A stretch of 64,000 bases of DNA from Gp6-AA40 sp963723495. GTDB taxonomy: Bacteria > Acidobacteriota > Vicinamibacteria > Vicinamibacterales > UBA2999. Where the stretch lies: the NCBI GenBank assembly GCA_963723495.1, contig CAVRQR010000017.1, forward strand, positions 84,144 to 148,143, read 5' to 3'. Position 1 is the first letter of the stretch. Every line of letters begins with the position of its first letter. The notes beneath the pieces were generated by a model that searched no databases, was not told where the DNA came from, and worked only from the letters and a program-made list of their open reading frames with translations. This document shows, piece by piece, positions 1 through 9,318 of the stretch. Both the position numbers and the translations under genes were made by a program.

Positions 1-2
1 GC

Positions 3-383
3 AATATCATGCCGCTCGTCGGTTCTCCCGGCTCAGCCGAGCACAGCAGCGCCGTGTCGCCGGACGGCCGCTGGCTGGCGTATGCGTCGAACGAGACCGG
101 CCGCTACGAGGTCTGGCTCGAGCCATTGCCGCGCACCGGTGCGCGACATCAGCTCACACGTGACGGCGGTTCACATCCACTCTGGTTGCCCGATGGGCGC
201 TCGCTCTACTTCGATCGCGGTCAGCAGATGTTTCAGCTCCCCGTAAATCTCTCGGCGCCATCGTCGACAGCCGAGCCGGTCGCTCTTCCGATCAAGGGAT
301 TCGCGCAGGCCGAGTACCGGCGCCAGTTCGATCTGATGCCGAACGGTCGTCAGTTCCTGATGCTGTTCCCCGTGGCGGAATGA
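3..383 (+). CDS. TolB/PD40 beta-propeller protein, C-terminal part (5' end outside window)
   Basis: The frame is open from the window edge and ends at 383, so only the last ~127 residues are present. Two propeller strands are visible: SPDGRWLAYASNETGRYEVW followed by LWLPDGRSLYFDRG, the usual PD40 pattern of S/P-D-G-R followed by an aromatic. The ending FLMLFPV resembles the C-terminus of the large Acidobacteria TolB-like proteins, which are often fused to an N-terminal Ser/Thr kinase. Whether a kinase domain lies upstream cannot be seen. The family is thought to mediate protein or ligand binding; no specific substrate can be inferred. Confidence 0.8.
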   Translation, partial: NIMPLVGSPGSAEHSSAVSPDGRWLAYASNETGRYEVWLEPLPRTGARHQLTRDGGSHPLWLPDGRSLYFDRGQQMFQLPVNLSAPSSTAEPVALPIKGFAQAEYRRQFDLMPNGRQFLMLFPVAE

Positions 384-426
384 CCGCCGTTCGTCGGCCT
401 GTCCCCCACTGACGCCAGAGCCCGCC

Positions 427-432
427 TATACT
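427..432 (+). promoter_or_regulatory. candidate -10 box (TATACT) upstream of the NHL-repeat gene
   Basis: TATACT lies about 80 nt before the start at 512, in the only intergenic gap upstream. No convincing -35 hexamer sits 16-18 nt before it, so the assignment is weak. Confidence 0.3.
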
Positions 433-511
433 GAGCCCTGCGCGGCCCCGGTGCGCGATCGGGGCCTGGTCGCAATCCGTAGAAGGCGTGGCTCTCAATG
501 GAGGTGCAGCC

Positions 512-1615
512 ATGCAGGTTTCACGTCTGAGACTCGTGCTGGCCATCGGTGTCGCGGTCGTTCTTCCAATCTCCACGGCGTTGAGCCAAAGCGATGTTGT
601 CGATCCAGCCAGCAAGGCGCTGCCGAATCCGACCGCGAAGGTCATCAGGAACTTCGGAACGCTTCCCGACGGTCGAACGTGGGGATCAACCGCTGGCGTC
701 GATATCGGACCGGACGGTCACATCTGGGCATACGACCGGTGCGGCGCCAACACTTGCGTCGGCTCGACCGTCGATCCGATTCTCAAGTTCGATCGCGACA
801 CCGGCAAGCTCCTGGCGAGCTTCGGCGGCGGACAGTTCATCTTTCCGCACGGCATCCATATCGATCGCGAGGGCAACATCTGGGTGACCGACGGCCGCGC
901 CGCCAACGACGCGGAGCTGGCGAAATTTCCCGACGCCAAGGGCAAGGGTCATACGGTCACGAAGTTCACGCCGGACGGGAAGGTTCTCTTGCGCCTCGGC
1001 AAACCAGGCATCGGCGCGAGAGGCACCGACACGTTCCTCGAGCCGAACGACGTGATCACGGCGCCCAACGGCGACATCTTCGTATCGGACGGACACAGCG
1101 GCCAGAACCCGAAGGTCCCACCCGACACCAACGCGCGTATCGTGAAATTCACAAGGGACGGCAAGTACGTCAAGGAATGGGGCAAGCTCGGCTCCGCGCC
1201 TGGCGAGTTCCGAACGCCCCACGCGCTCGCGCTCGATTCACGCGGAAGGCTCTTCGTGGCCGATCGCGGCAACCACCGGATTCAGATTTTCGATCAGGAC
1301 GGCACGTTCCTCGCGGAATGGAAGCAGTTCAGCCGGGTCAGCGGGCTGTTCATCACGCCGAATGACACGCTGTATGCGATCGATTCGGAATCCAGCCCCG
1401 AGCGGCATCCCAACTGGAAGACGGGCGTACGCATCGGCACGGCACGGGAAGACAAGGTGCTGCAGTTCATTCCGCCACACGCGCTTCCCACCGGCGCCAG
1501 CCACGGCGCCGCCGGCGAAGGTGTCGCGGTCGATCGCGACGGCAACGTCTACGCGGCTGAGGGCCCGCTCTCGCGTGAGGCGGCGGGTGGCGGGTTGACG
1601 AAGTACGTGAAGTAG
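512..1615 (+). CDS. Secreted NHL-repeat (six-bladed beta-propeller) protein
   Basis: The 367-residue product starts with a signal peptide (MQVSRLRLVLAIGVAVVLP, cleavage after ALS-Q). It then carries repeated NHL blades of the form GxFxxPHGIxxDxxGNIWVxD and GEFRTPHALALDSRGRLFVA. Such proteins resemble the propeller of peptidyl-glycine lyases, but catalysis is not assured. I chose ATG 512 over the in-frame GTG at 488 because GGAGGT sits about 7 nt upstream of 512 and the signal peptide then begins properly. It probably acts in the periplasm or outside the cell. The gene converges on the PepSY gene with a 16-nt gap. Substrate unknown. Confidence 0.85.
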   Translation: MQVSRLRLVLAIGVAVVLPISTALSQSDVVDPASKALPNPTAKVIRNFGTLPDGRTWGSTAGVDIGPDGHIWAYDRCGANTCVGSTVDPILKFDRDTGKLLASFGGGQFIFPHGIHIDREGNIWVTDGRAANDAELAKFPDAKGKGHTVTKFTPDGKVLLRLGKPGIGARGTDTFLEPNDVITAPNGDIFVSDGHSGQNPKVPPDTNARIVKFTRDGKYVKEWGKLGSAPGEFRTPHALALDSRGRLFVADRGNHRIQIFDQDGTFLAEWKQFSRVSGLFITPNDTLYAIDSESSPERHPNWKTGVRIGTAREDKVLQFIPPHALPTGASHGAAGEGVAVDRDGNVYAAEGPLSREAAGGGLTKYVK

Positions 1616-1631
1616 GGCTCGCGTAGAGCGC

Positions 1632-3296
1632 TCAGGACTCCTGGTTGATCGCGGACACCGGTCGGCGGCTCGAGCGGAACGTGGGGATGGTCAGCTTCCT
1701 GGCGTGCCGTACCAGACGACGGCATGCGGGAACGAGACTCGTGAGCGTCGACACCCCGACGCCGAGCAGCAGCACGACGACGACGATGTCCCAGAGTGGC
1801 CGGTTGCGATACAGGAACGCGAAGTCCAATCCGTGCAGTCCGTAGTAGCCCCACCGGTTCGCGCGGTCCTGTCGCTCCACCTTGTAGATCTGTCCAGGCG
1901 AGGGCGTCACATACAACCACGTCTGCGCGCCATCGTCATACCGCACGCGCAGCACCGGGAGTGTCTTGGCCATTCGCGGCAGACCGAGATCGAACGACGA
2001 CACGGTCTTGTAGTAGTAGTCGTCGTACTCGTTCAGCCAGACCGCATCACGGATCGGCACGCCCGGCATGGCATCGCGGGCTACACGCATCACCGTGCTG
2101 TCGTCAAAACGTGCGAAGGTGCGGTCGGGATTACGCGGCGACACGAGTACATGCTCGCCGTCGGGGGTGGGCGTGATGAAGTCCATCCCGCTGCGACTGC
2201 TCCACCCGCTCACCGTATCTGGCGTGGGCGCCCGGTAAGCAATCAGGTATGGCTCGCGGCCAAACTGAAGAACCTCGAGTTCCTTGGGCACGAACGAGCG
2301 GGAGACCGTCGTGACCGCGACACGTAGTGTGTCGACCGCGAGCGTGTCGAGATCGAGAATGGCACCTTCGCCTTGAACCGAGCGCGCGCCCTCAGCGACC
2401 TGTTGAGGCGAGTACCGCGACTCGCGAATGCCAGGGATGATGTCGAGTGAGACGAGGCCGCTGAACATCCACGTGATGGTCAACACACCAAAGATCAGGC
2501 CGGCGTAGTGATGCCACTTCATCCAACCCGTGTACGGTGAATGCGACCGGACGCCTTTGTGACGGAAGCGCGGTGACAGGCCGTAGCGCCACACACCCAC
2601 GACCGCGCCGGTAAGACCCATCGCAAGCCCGGTCCACGACAGCCACTGCAACAGCGCGCTCCACCACGACTGTTGCCGGAAGAAGAAAAACGTGTGCGTG
2701 ATGTATCCGAAGAGACCGAGCAGCCGTGTACGGCGATCGCTCTTCATCACCGCCTCGCCCGACCGTTCGGACACGTAGTACTCGGTGCCCGCCGCATCGT
2801 CGAGCGCCACTCGATGCAGCGGGAAGTGCGTTTGCATTGCCGGCAACCTGGTGTAGGTGTCGGGACGCGGGAGGTATGCGTTATAACGCAGCGTTGTCTG
2901 CTCGGGAAGATAGTTTTTGAGCCACGCGAGAGCGCCTTCGCGATCGAGATGTGCGACCGGCTCGCCCGTATCGGCATAGATGAGGGTCCAGCGACCGAAG
3001 ACCCGGCCCGTGTTGAAGCGGTACACCGGTCGATCGCCATGCATGGAAATACGCAACCGGCGCGGAGGCTCCTTCAGCTGCGCGGCGGCCTTCTCCGGTG
3101 AAACCCGGATGTCGGAGAGATCCAACGCAGGCAGACGCATCAGACGCTCGCCGGCTGTCAGATGCGGAACGCCGTAGTACATCAGGATGATGCCGGACAC
3201 ACACCACGCCACGAACACGGCGCCGAGGACGATGCCAAGCCAGCGGTGTGAGTAGATCAGCAGCTTGCGCCAGTCGAGCAGCTTGCGAACGCGCAT
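1632..3296 (-). CDS. PepSY-associated transmembrane protein
   Basis: The 554-residue inner-membrane protein has the layout of PepSY-TM family proteins. An N-terminal helix (YSHRWLGIVLGAVFVAW) is followed by a large extracytoplasmic part with PepSY-like stretches (EKAAAQLKE near residue 70). A helical cluster lies around residues 190-290 (including HHYAGLIFGVLTITWMFSG), a second soluble part follows, and a last helix lies near 505-530 (DIVVVVLLLGVGVSTLTSLV). Relatives often sit with siderophore uptake or act as ferric reductase-like membrane proteins with histidines in the helices; here no TonB receptor is adjacent. Start ATG 3296. Function inferred from family only. Confidence 0.85.
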   Translation of the reverse strand: MRVRKLLDWRKLLIYSHRWLGIVLGAVFVAWCVSGIILMYYGVPHLTAGERLMRLPALDLSDIRVSPEKAAAQLKEPPRRLRISMHGDRPVYRFNTGRVFGRWTLIYADTGEPVAHLDREGALAWLKNYLPEQTTLRYNAYLPRPDTYTRLPAMQTHFPLHRVALDDAAGTEYYVSERSGEAVMKSDRRTRLLGLFGYITHTFFFFRQQSWWSALLQWLSWTGLAMGLTGAVVGVWRYGLSPRFRHKGVRSHSPYTGWMKWHHYAGLIFGVLTITWMFSGLVSLDIIPGIRESRYSPQQVAEGARSVQGEGAILDLDTLAVDTLRVAVTTVSRSFVPKELEVLQFGREPYLIAYRAPTPDTVSGWSSRSGMDFITPTPDGEHVLVSPRNPDRTFARFDDSTVMRVARDAMPGVPIRDAVWLNEYDDYYYKTVSSFDLGLPRMAKTLPVLRVRYDDGAQTWLYVTPSPGQIYKVERQDRANRWGYYGLHGLDFAFLYRNRPLWDIVVVVLLLGVGVSTLTSLVPACRRLVRHARKLTIPTFRSSRRPVSAINQES

Positions 3297-3456
3297 TCCG
3301 TTTGAGCCGCGCCGATTATGTCAGATTCGGGCGCAGCAAACGGTTGGCTGGTACTGATCGTCCCGATTGATTCGAGTACCGGCGCGCACGTGGCGCGCCG
3401 GCAATTTCAGGAAGGATGCGAGCCGAGCTCGCGCATATCAGATGGGCGTTGAGCGG

Positions 3457-4644
3457 TCACGGATTACCGCCGCGGCCACCGCCACCAGCGCCAGCGGCCC
3501 CGGGCCCGCCGCCGCGTGCCGGCGGCTCGACATACTCGGGAATCTTCTCGCCGCGCGCCGCCGCCTCGGCACGCCGCTTCTCCTCCGCGCGTGAACCGGC
3601 GAGGAGGTTCGGCATCGCGTAGTTTCCCTCATGGCACCCGTACTCGAAGTAGCCGTAGCTATCTTCACGGGGGATCGGCAACCTGACCGTCCACGGCGCG
3701 GCATAGACCTTCGGATCGTTGATCGTCATGCGGTAGTCGAGCGTGTTCGCATCAGCCAGCGTGAATCGCTCGATCAGCACACCCTCGTCCGACAACGGCT
3801 GTCCGTTGATGGGCGAATTGGACTTGACGTTGCGGGTTTCGACGACAAGCACGTCGCCTTCCCAGCGGCCAACCGACGTGCCCATCCAGTTCTTGACCGC
3901 CGCGCCAATCTGCTGGCGGCCGTCCGTCGGGATGACCCGCGTCTCATGGATCATCTCGTTCTGGAACGCGAGCCAGCCCGGCCCCTGCACGATGCGGCTG
4001 CCGGAGTTGTAGATCTTCGGGGTGATCGACTGCAGAACGCCGGTGCTGATGCAGCGGTCGTAGTTGCTGCGATCGGTGGTCCAATCGGCCTCGATGCCGT
4101 TCAACTGCTTACGGCGCGCAGCCTGCGCCTGCTGACGCTGCTGTGCGGCGTCCTGGGCGGCAGGCGTCAATGCCGGGATGCGTCCATCCGGCGGATCGAT
4201 GACGTACGAGGACACGCGGCTGACCGTCCTCGCGCGCTCGAGCCAGTGCGGCGGCGGCGACACGGCGCCGCCAACAGTCCCGAATTTCTTCTCGAACTCT
4301 TCCGCGCGCTCCAGCGAGAACTCATCGCTGTTGTCGTTGGCGACGTTCTGGTCGCGCGCCGCGACGCGCTGCTGATATTCGTCGTCGTTCAAGCGATATC
4401 GCGTGCCGACCGTCTGCGCGCGCTGCATGGGAACGCCCTGCAGATCGTTGGCGTTGTAGGTGCCCTGGAGGTCGGGCTCGCCCCACGGCGTCTTCGGCAC
4501 TTTATAGCTGCCGAGTGCCGGCACACCACCGTCAGGCGTCATGACCCCGGGCGAGTCGACCCGGCCCTGGCCGGACACAGCAATCGTCGTGAACATCGCG
4601 GCCCCGGCCAGCGCCGTCAGGCCACCAAGAATGAGACGTTTCAT
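3457..4644 (-). CDS. Secreted PWGEPDLQG/CHEGNY family protein (copy 1 of 6)
   Basis: The 395-residue protein has a signal peptide (MKRLILGGLTALAGAAMF, AVSGQ) and then the signature KTPWGEPDLQGTYNANDLQG. A DPPDGRIPALTP segment lies mid-protein, WEGDVLVVETRNV in a probable beta sheet, and FEYGCHEGNYAMPNLL near the C-terminus. The tail is a low-complexity Pro/Gly/Ala/Arg stretch ending RGGNP. I know this as a widespread hypothetical family in soil Acidobacteria but cannot name a function. Related proteins are at 26389, 27994, 35341, 49375 and 50288. The start is supported by CGGAG seven nt before ATG 4644. Probably periplasmic. Confidence 0.8.
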   Translation of the reverse strand: MKRLILGGLTALAGAAMFTTIAVSGQGRVDSPGVMTPDGGVPALGSYKVPKTPWGEPDLQGTYNANDLQGVPMQRAQTVGTRYRLNDDEYQQRVAARDQNVANDNSDEFSLERAEEFEKKFGTVGGAVSPPPHWLERARTVSRVSSYVIDPPDGRIPALTPAAQDAAQQRQQAQAARRKQLNGIEADWTTDRSNYDRCISTGVLQSITPKIYNSGSRIVQGPGWLAFQNEMIHETRVIPTDGRQQIGAAVKNWMGTSVGRWEGDVLVVETRNVKSNSPINGQPLSDEGVLIERFTLADANTLDYRMTINDPKVYAAPWTVRLPIPREDSYGYFEYGCHEGNYAMPNLLAGSRAEEKRRAEAAARGEKIPEYVEPPARGGGPGAAGAGGGGRGGNP

Positions 4645-4753
4645 GTAATCTCCGTCGGCGGGTCGACAGTGAATGCCCGCCCTGCATCCGTATGAGTCTA
4701 CTACTCGTCGCCCGCGGACGTCGTGTTCCGGCTTCAGCCTGAGCCACTGACGA

Positions 4754-4861
4754 TCAGCTCAAACCGCTGCCGAGATACAGGTCGCTCAGCGCGCGGAACC
4801 ACCAGTACACGTAGGAACGGCCATCGGGCGTCACCACGAGCGCGCCCATGTTCATGGTGCC
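4754..4861 (-). pseudogene. Remnant of a TolB/propeller protein C-terminus
   Basis: About 35 codons ending at a stop read LVVTPDGRSYVYWWFRALSD then LYLGSGLS. That matches the typical extreme C-terminus of acidobacterial kinase-propeller or TolB-like proteins (TPDGRSYxY...LSDLYLVxGL). No upstream propeller is present, because the following bases already belong to the plus-strand methyltransferase gene. I read it as a leftover tail from a deleted or rearranged gene. It is too short for certainty. Confidence 0.5.
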
Positions 4862-4925
4862 TTCAGGGTCGCGCGGCAGGAAGGCATCATTGGCGGGTAC
4901 GGCTGAGTCACCGTTACGCTGGGGC

Positions 4926-5720
4926 GTGCCGTACCGGGTGGACCTGCGCAACGTCAGTCACGATGCGCTCGATCGGCTCATCGAGCTTGGTGCGATGGAT
5001 GCCGAGAGCGTGCACGACGGCGGGCTCGCGGCCCTCATGCCTGACAACGTCGCCCCGGAGCAGATCGCAAGCGCACTCGGCGTCCACGACATCTCGATCT
5101 CTCCTGCTGAAGGGCGTGACGCCGGCTCCGTCTGGTTGCTCAGCCCGCGTGCGATTCGGATCGGACGTCTTCAGATCGTTCCCGCTCACGCCCATGCAGA
5201 CGCCGACGCCCTCAGACTGATCGATGCCGCGGCTTTCGGCACGGGGCGGCACGCGACAACCGCCTTGTGCCTCGAAGCGCTCGAGGAGGTGATACAAGCA
5301 GACCGGCCGGACTCTGTTCTCGACGTCGGGACAGGGTCGGGCGTGCTGGCGCTCGCGGCCTTGATGATGGGCGTACCACGAGCGCTGGGCATCGACATCG
5401 ACGATGAAGCGATGCGCGTGGCGGCGGAGAACGCGCGCATCAACGGCATGAGCGAACGGCTGCAACTCGCACAGGGCGGACCGGAGACGATCACGGGCAC
5501 GTGGCCGCTCGTCATCGCCAACGTGCTCGCTGCCCCGCTCATCGAGATGGCGCCGGCGCTCGTGCGGCGTGTCGGACGTCAGGGTCAGCTGGTGCTCTCG
5601 GGAATCCCTTCCTCGGTCCAAGAGGATGTCGACGAGGCCTACCGCCGCCTGGGAATGCGACGCCTGCGTGTCACGGCGCAGGCGGGATGGGTCGCGCTCG
5701 TGCTGCAGGCATCCTGGTGA
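4926..5720 (+). CDS. prmA: PrmA-like 50S ribosomal protein L11 methyltransferase
   Basis: The protein has the SAM-methyltransferase core of PrmA. FGTGRHATT corresponds to the family's FGTGxHxTT. DVGTGSGVLALAAL is motif I, GIDIDDEA follows motif I as the acidic loop, and NVLAAPLIEMAP is the conserved Asn-containing motif IV. PrmA trimethylates ribosomal protein L11 in the cytoplasm. I favour GTG 4926 because the preceding bases overlap an antisense propeller remnant and the alignment starts at PYRVDLRNV; an in-frame ATG at 4848 would add 26 poorly conserved residues. The N-terminal recognition domain is shorter than in E. coli PrmA. An alternative is a related methyltransferase with another protein substrate. 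Confidence 0.75.
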   Translation: MPYRVDLRNVSHDALDRLIELGAMDAESVHDGGLAALMPDNVAPEQIASALGVHDISISPAEGRDAGSVWLLSPRAIRIGRLQIVPAHAHADADALRLIDAAAFGTGRHATTALCLEALEEVIQADRPDSVLDVGTGSGVLALAALMMGVPRALGIDIDDEAMRVAAENARINGMSERLQLAQGGPETITGTWPLVIANVLAAPLIEMAPALVRRVGRQGQLVLSGIPSSVQEDVDEAYRRLGMRRLRVTAQAGWVALVLQASW

Positions 5721-5815
5721 AGGCCTCCCATGGCTAGCAGGCTGATTTCGCTGGTGAGCGCGCGGCCGGCCGCGAGGTTGACTTGCCGCAGCCTTCGCAG
5801 ACTAATAGGGTGCGA

Positions 5816-6767
5816 ATGGGTGCGGCTTTGCCACGCGTCACCGTCGTCGGCGCCGGCGCGGTAGGCGGATATTTCGGCGGGATGCTCGCGCGTGCGGGCG
5901 CCCACGTCACGCTGATCGGACGGCCCGTGCACGTCAACGCCTGGGAACGTGACGGGCTCATCCTCGACAGCGTTCATTTTCACGAGACCGTTCGCGTCAG
6001 CGCGTCGACCGACATGTCGGCAGCGCGGGATGCCAATCTGGTGCTCTTCAGCGTCAAGAGCCTGGACACCGAGAGCGCTGCCCGGCAACTGGCGAGTCAT
6101 GTTCGCCCCGACGCGCTGGTTGTCGACCTGCAGAATGGCGTCGATAACGTCGCTCGAATGAGGGCCGTCGCCGCTCTCGACCCGATCGCGGCGGTCGTCT
6201 ACGTTGCGAGCTCAATGCCTGGCCCCGGTCGCGTCGTGCACCGCGGTCGCGGGGATCTGCTCATCGGCGATCTGCCTGGACGTCAGTCGCCGGCTCGCGC
6301 TGGAGATCTCGAGCGCGTGGCCGCGTGGTTCGAAATCGGCGGGCGTTCCCTGCCGCGTATCGACCACCATCGAAGCCGACCTCTGGATCAAGATGATCAC
6401 GAACGTCGGGCTCAATGCCATGTCCGCAGTCGCCGCGTGCCCCTACGGCGACGTCGTCCGCGGCCCTGAGCCGCGCGAGACCGTCCGCCAACTCGTCGAA
6501 GAGTGTGTGGCAGTGGCACGAGCCAGTGGCGTGGCGTTGCCAGAAGAGGATTTCGTTCAGATGGTGTGGCGGTTCGCCGAGAGCTTCCCCGCTGTCTATT
6601 CCTCAACCGCGCAAGATCTCGAACGGGGCAAGCGCACCGAGATCGATGCGCTGAACGGCTTCGTGGTGCGACGCGGCGTCGAGCTTGGGGTTCCGACTCC
6701 GGTCAACCAGACGCTCATGTCACTCGTGCGATTGCGCGAGACTCGACACGAGCATGAAGCCTCGTAG
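5816..6767 (+). pseudogene. 2-dehydropantoate 2-reductase family protein, one frameshift
   Basis: The N-terminal half has the Rossmann motif VTVVGAGAVGGYFGGMLARA, an SVKSLDT segment with the family lysine, and LQNGVDN. The C-terminal half, in another frame, has KMITNVGLNAMSAV, SSTAQDLERGKRTEIDALNG and VPTPVNQTLMSLV, all hallmarks of ketopantoate reductases (PanE/ApbA). Homology passes from one frame to the other at about 6332, where GAAATCGGCGGG contains one extra A. This may be a sequencing indel rather than true decay. The family reduces ketopantoate with NADPH for coenzyme A synthesis, but many paralogues act on other 2-keto acids, so no gene symbol is given. No pathway partner is adjacent. 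Confidence 0.75.
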
Positions 6768-6778
6768 ACGGATCGAGC

Positions 6779-8101
6779 TCAACTCAGCTGAACGGCATCG
6801 TCGACCGGGCCCGATTCGTTCGCTGCAATCCTCGGCAAGTAGAGGCGGACACGCGTCCCTCGCCCCGCAGCGCTGTCCACCTGGATGAACCCGCCTGCCA
6901 GGGTGACGACCTGATTCACGATCGCCAGGCCGAGCCCTTTGCCCTTGGTCCCTTTCGTCGTGAAAAACGCATCGAACATGCGCTCGCGCGTCGCGTCGTC
7001 CATCCCCTGGCCGCTGTCGATCACTTCGATCACCACGAAGGTACTTTGACGATCCGCGGCCTGACCGATCGTCTCTTCTCGGATGTCCACGGTGACAACG
7101 CCGCCAACCGGCATGGCGTCACTGGCATTGACCACCAGATTCACGATCGCGCGCTCGAGCTGCAGGGGATCGATCAGAATGCGACTGACGCTCTCTGCGG
7201 CACGAACCTCGACGTGCACCCTGGGACCGGCTGCACCACGAAGCAGCGCCAGCGACGAAGTGAGGACGTCGGCTGGACTCACGACGCGCGGCCGATGGCC
7301 GGTCGTCCGCCCGAGCGTCATGAGGGTCTGGGTGAGATCCCGCCCTCGACCGAGGATGACCGAGAGATCGGTGGCGAGGCGATTCAGCTTCTCATCTCTC
7401 GCTTCGGCCTTCACCAGGTCCACGTAGGCGAAGACCGCGGTCAGCAGGTTGTTGAAATCGTGCGCGACTCCCGCAGCGAGACGACCCACTTCCGCGAACT
7501 GCTGCACCTCCGACAAGCGCGCCTGATCGATCCCAAGCTGACTTTCGACCCGCAGCCGCGCGGCCTCGGCGTAGAGGCGCGCCACGATGTCGCCGACCGA
7601 CGCCGCGAACTCACACTCGGGGTCGGTCCATTGCCGGGGGCTGCCTGTGTATTCGTGACAGACGATGCCGACGACCTCGCCGCCCTGGTAGATCGGGGCG
7701 TCCAGCATGGCGGTAATGCCAAGCGGAGCGAGATATGAATGACGCAGCTCCTCCGACATCGGATCGCCGTCGCGGTCGACGAACCTGACTACACGGGAAC
7801 TCTCCAGCACCTTGAAGTACACGGGGAAATCAGAGGCGTGAAGGATCGCTCCCTCGTACACGTCGCCACGTTGCGGCTCGTGGAGATAGTCACAGCGAAT
7901 GGAGCGCCGCTCGTCGAGGAAAAACCACACGCTGACGCGGTTGACCCGCAACGCGGCGGCAGCGACCTCGGTGACCTCCCTGAGGACATCGCGCAATTGC
8001 CGGTCGATGGTGACCCTTGCCTGTGCGAGGCGGAGAGTGACTTCCTGATAGGCGTGCTCGCTACCGGAGTCGCCGCGTGCAAGCTCTGTAGAATTGCGCA
8101 T
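6779..8101 (-). CDS. GAF-domain sensor histidine kinase
   Basis: The 440-residue soluble kinase has no transmembrane segment. Residues ~30-180 form a GAF domain (RVSVWFFLDERRSIRCDYLH ... PLGITAMLDAPIYQGGEVVG). A short linker leads to the H-box GVAHDFNNLLTAVFAYV with the phosphoacceptor at about His214. The catalytic ATPase domain has the N-box NLVVNASDAMP, G1 DSGQGMD, F-box FDAFFTTK and G2 GKGLGLAIV. The HDFNNLL box is typical of HisKA kinases with PAS or GAF sensors. It autophosphorylates and passes phosphate to a response regulator, none of which is in the window, so it is an orphan here. A candidate promoter lies at 8150-8178. Confidence 0.88.
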   Translation of the reverse strand: MRNSTELARGDSGSEHAYQEVTLRLAQARVTIDRQLRDVLREVTEVAAAALRVNRVSVWFFLDERRSIRCDYLHEPQRGDVYEGAILHASDFPVYFKVLESSRVVRFVDRDGDPMSEELRHSYLAPLGITAMLDAPIYQGGEVVGIVCHEYTGSPRQWTDPECEFAASVGDIVARLYAEAARLRVESQLGIDQARLSEVQQFAEVGRLAAGVAHDFNNLLTAVFAYVDLVKAEARDEKLNRLATDLSVILGRGRDLTQTLMTLGRTTGHRPRVVSPADVLTSSLALLRGAAGPRVHVEVRAAESVSRILIDPLQLERAIVNLVVNASDAMPVGGVVTVDIREETIGQAADRQSTFVVIEVIDSGQGMDDATRERMFDAFFTTKGTKGKGLGLAIVNQVVTLAGGFIQVDSAAGRGTRVRLYLPRIAANESGPVDDAVQLS

Positions 8102-8149
8102 AGCTCATTCTGGCCGACGATGTGGGTCGACACCGCCGGTGGCCAGATG

Positions 8150-8178
8150 AATCTTGGACGTTTGGAGCGTCTTGTCAA
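8150..8178 (-). promoter_or_regulatory. candidate sigma-70 promoter for the histidine kinase gene
   Basis: On the minus strand TTGACA (8173-8178) is followed, after exactly 17 nt, by AAGATT (8150-8155). The start codon is ~50 nt downstream. The -35 box is perfect and the -10 box weak. Confidence 0.45.
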
Positions 8179-8331
8179 GTCAAACCTTGACTACCGCCGC
8201 CTCGGGTCTTCCCTCGAATCCTCTCTGCGCAATCGAGCAGGATCGCGACTTTGCACACTTTGACGTGACGGGGACGACGAACATGTCCATTGCCCTGCTG
8301 CCGTGGCAACGTTTCCCTTGTTCAGCTGCGG

Positions 8332-9264
8332 CTACCTGGCGACATAGCCCGATCTCGTGCGCACGCGGATCCCGCGCTGCCTGGGCGCCTCAGCGGCCAC
8401 ACGGACCTGGCGCAAACGGCCGTCCAGTGTCGTGTTCGTTGAGACGTAGCCGATGGTGTACGAGTTGCGAATGTCATGAGCGATGAGCCGCAACGCACTC
8501 GTGACCTGCTTGGGCTTTCCTGAACGAAAGGTGTTTCCGCCACTCGTCTCGGCCAGGTGTTTGAGGATTTTGGGATTGGCGGAACGCTCGATGGGATCGG
8601 GCAACGCGATCGTATGGATGACTGCGTTCGAAGCCTCCACGGCCCCGTCGATCTGCTCGAGCGTGGCACGGCTGGCGTTGTCGCCCCCATCGCTGACCAC
8701 GATGAGCGCCTTCCGCCGCCGTGTTCCCTTCGCAAGGTAGTCCAATCCCGCGGCAATGGCATCATACAGCGCGGTGCGGCCATAAGGCCTGAACGCGCCC
8801 GTCACAGCCTTATGCAGTGTTTGAGCGCTCCCGGTGAAGGGGGCGCCGGACGGAAGAACCGGTCGCACTCGATCGTTGAACGTGAGCGCGAAGATCTCGT
8901 CCTCTGGATTACTGGTCTCGACGAAGGTCGCAACCGCCGCGATCACGGCCTCTGCGGTGCTCGTCATGCTCCCACTGCTGTCGATGATGAGTCCGACGGT
9001 TGCGGGAGCGTCGCTTTCGGCAAAGAACTGAATCGTCTGTCGAACGCCGTCTTCCTCGACGGTGAACGCGTCCCGCGTCAGCCCCGTCACGTACGCGTTC
9101 TTGCGGTCTCTCACCAGCACGTCGAGGACCACGAGCTCCGATCGGGCGGAAAACGCAGGCGCGTCCTGCGCCTGGGCGACGGACAGGAACTCATCTCGTC
9201 CATTGACGCCGCAGAGTGCGGCGTACAGCCCGAGAACCGTCGCGATCGAGAATCTGAGGCGCAT
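8332..9264 (-). CDS. Secreted VWA-domain (VWFA-related acidobacterial) protein
   Basis: After a signal peptide (MRLRFSIATVLGLYAAL) the protein has an N-terminal sandwich with VLVRDRKNAYVTGLTRDAFT-type residues (V-x-D-x-x-G-x-x-V-x-x-L-x-x-x-D-F), usual in acidobacterial VWFA-related proteins. The von Willebrand A domain follows with an intact metal-ion-dependent adhesion site: DSSGSM, the threonine in GRTALYDAI, and VVSDGGDN. Function is probably protein-protein interaction outside the cytoplasm. I chose ATG 9264 rather than the longer frame from 9300 because AGGAAGG is 5 nt upstream and a clean signal peptide results. The gene lies just downstream of the ankyrin gene on the same strand (54-nt gap) and could be the last cistron of that operon. 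Confidence 0.82.
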   Translation of the reverse strand: MRLRFSIATVLGLYAALCGVNGRDEFLSVAQAQDAPAFSARSELVVLDVLVRDRKNAYVTGLTRDAFTVEEDGVRQTIQFFAESDAPATVGLIIDSSGSMTSTAEAVIAAVATFVETSNPEDEIFALTFNDRVRPVLPSGAPFTGSAQTLHKAVTGAFRPYGRTALYDAIAAGLDYLAKGTRRRKALIVVSDGGDNASRATLEQIDGAVEASNAVIHTIALPDPIERSANPKILKHLAETSGGNTFRSGKPKQVTSALRLIAHDIRNSYTIGYVSTNTTLDGRLRQVRVAAEAPRQRGIRVRTRSGYVAR

Positions 9265-9318
9265 CTGCCTTCCTGCGTCAGTGACGGCAGCTGCAAGCAC
9301 GCCCGCCGTCGCGTCCGG

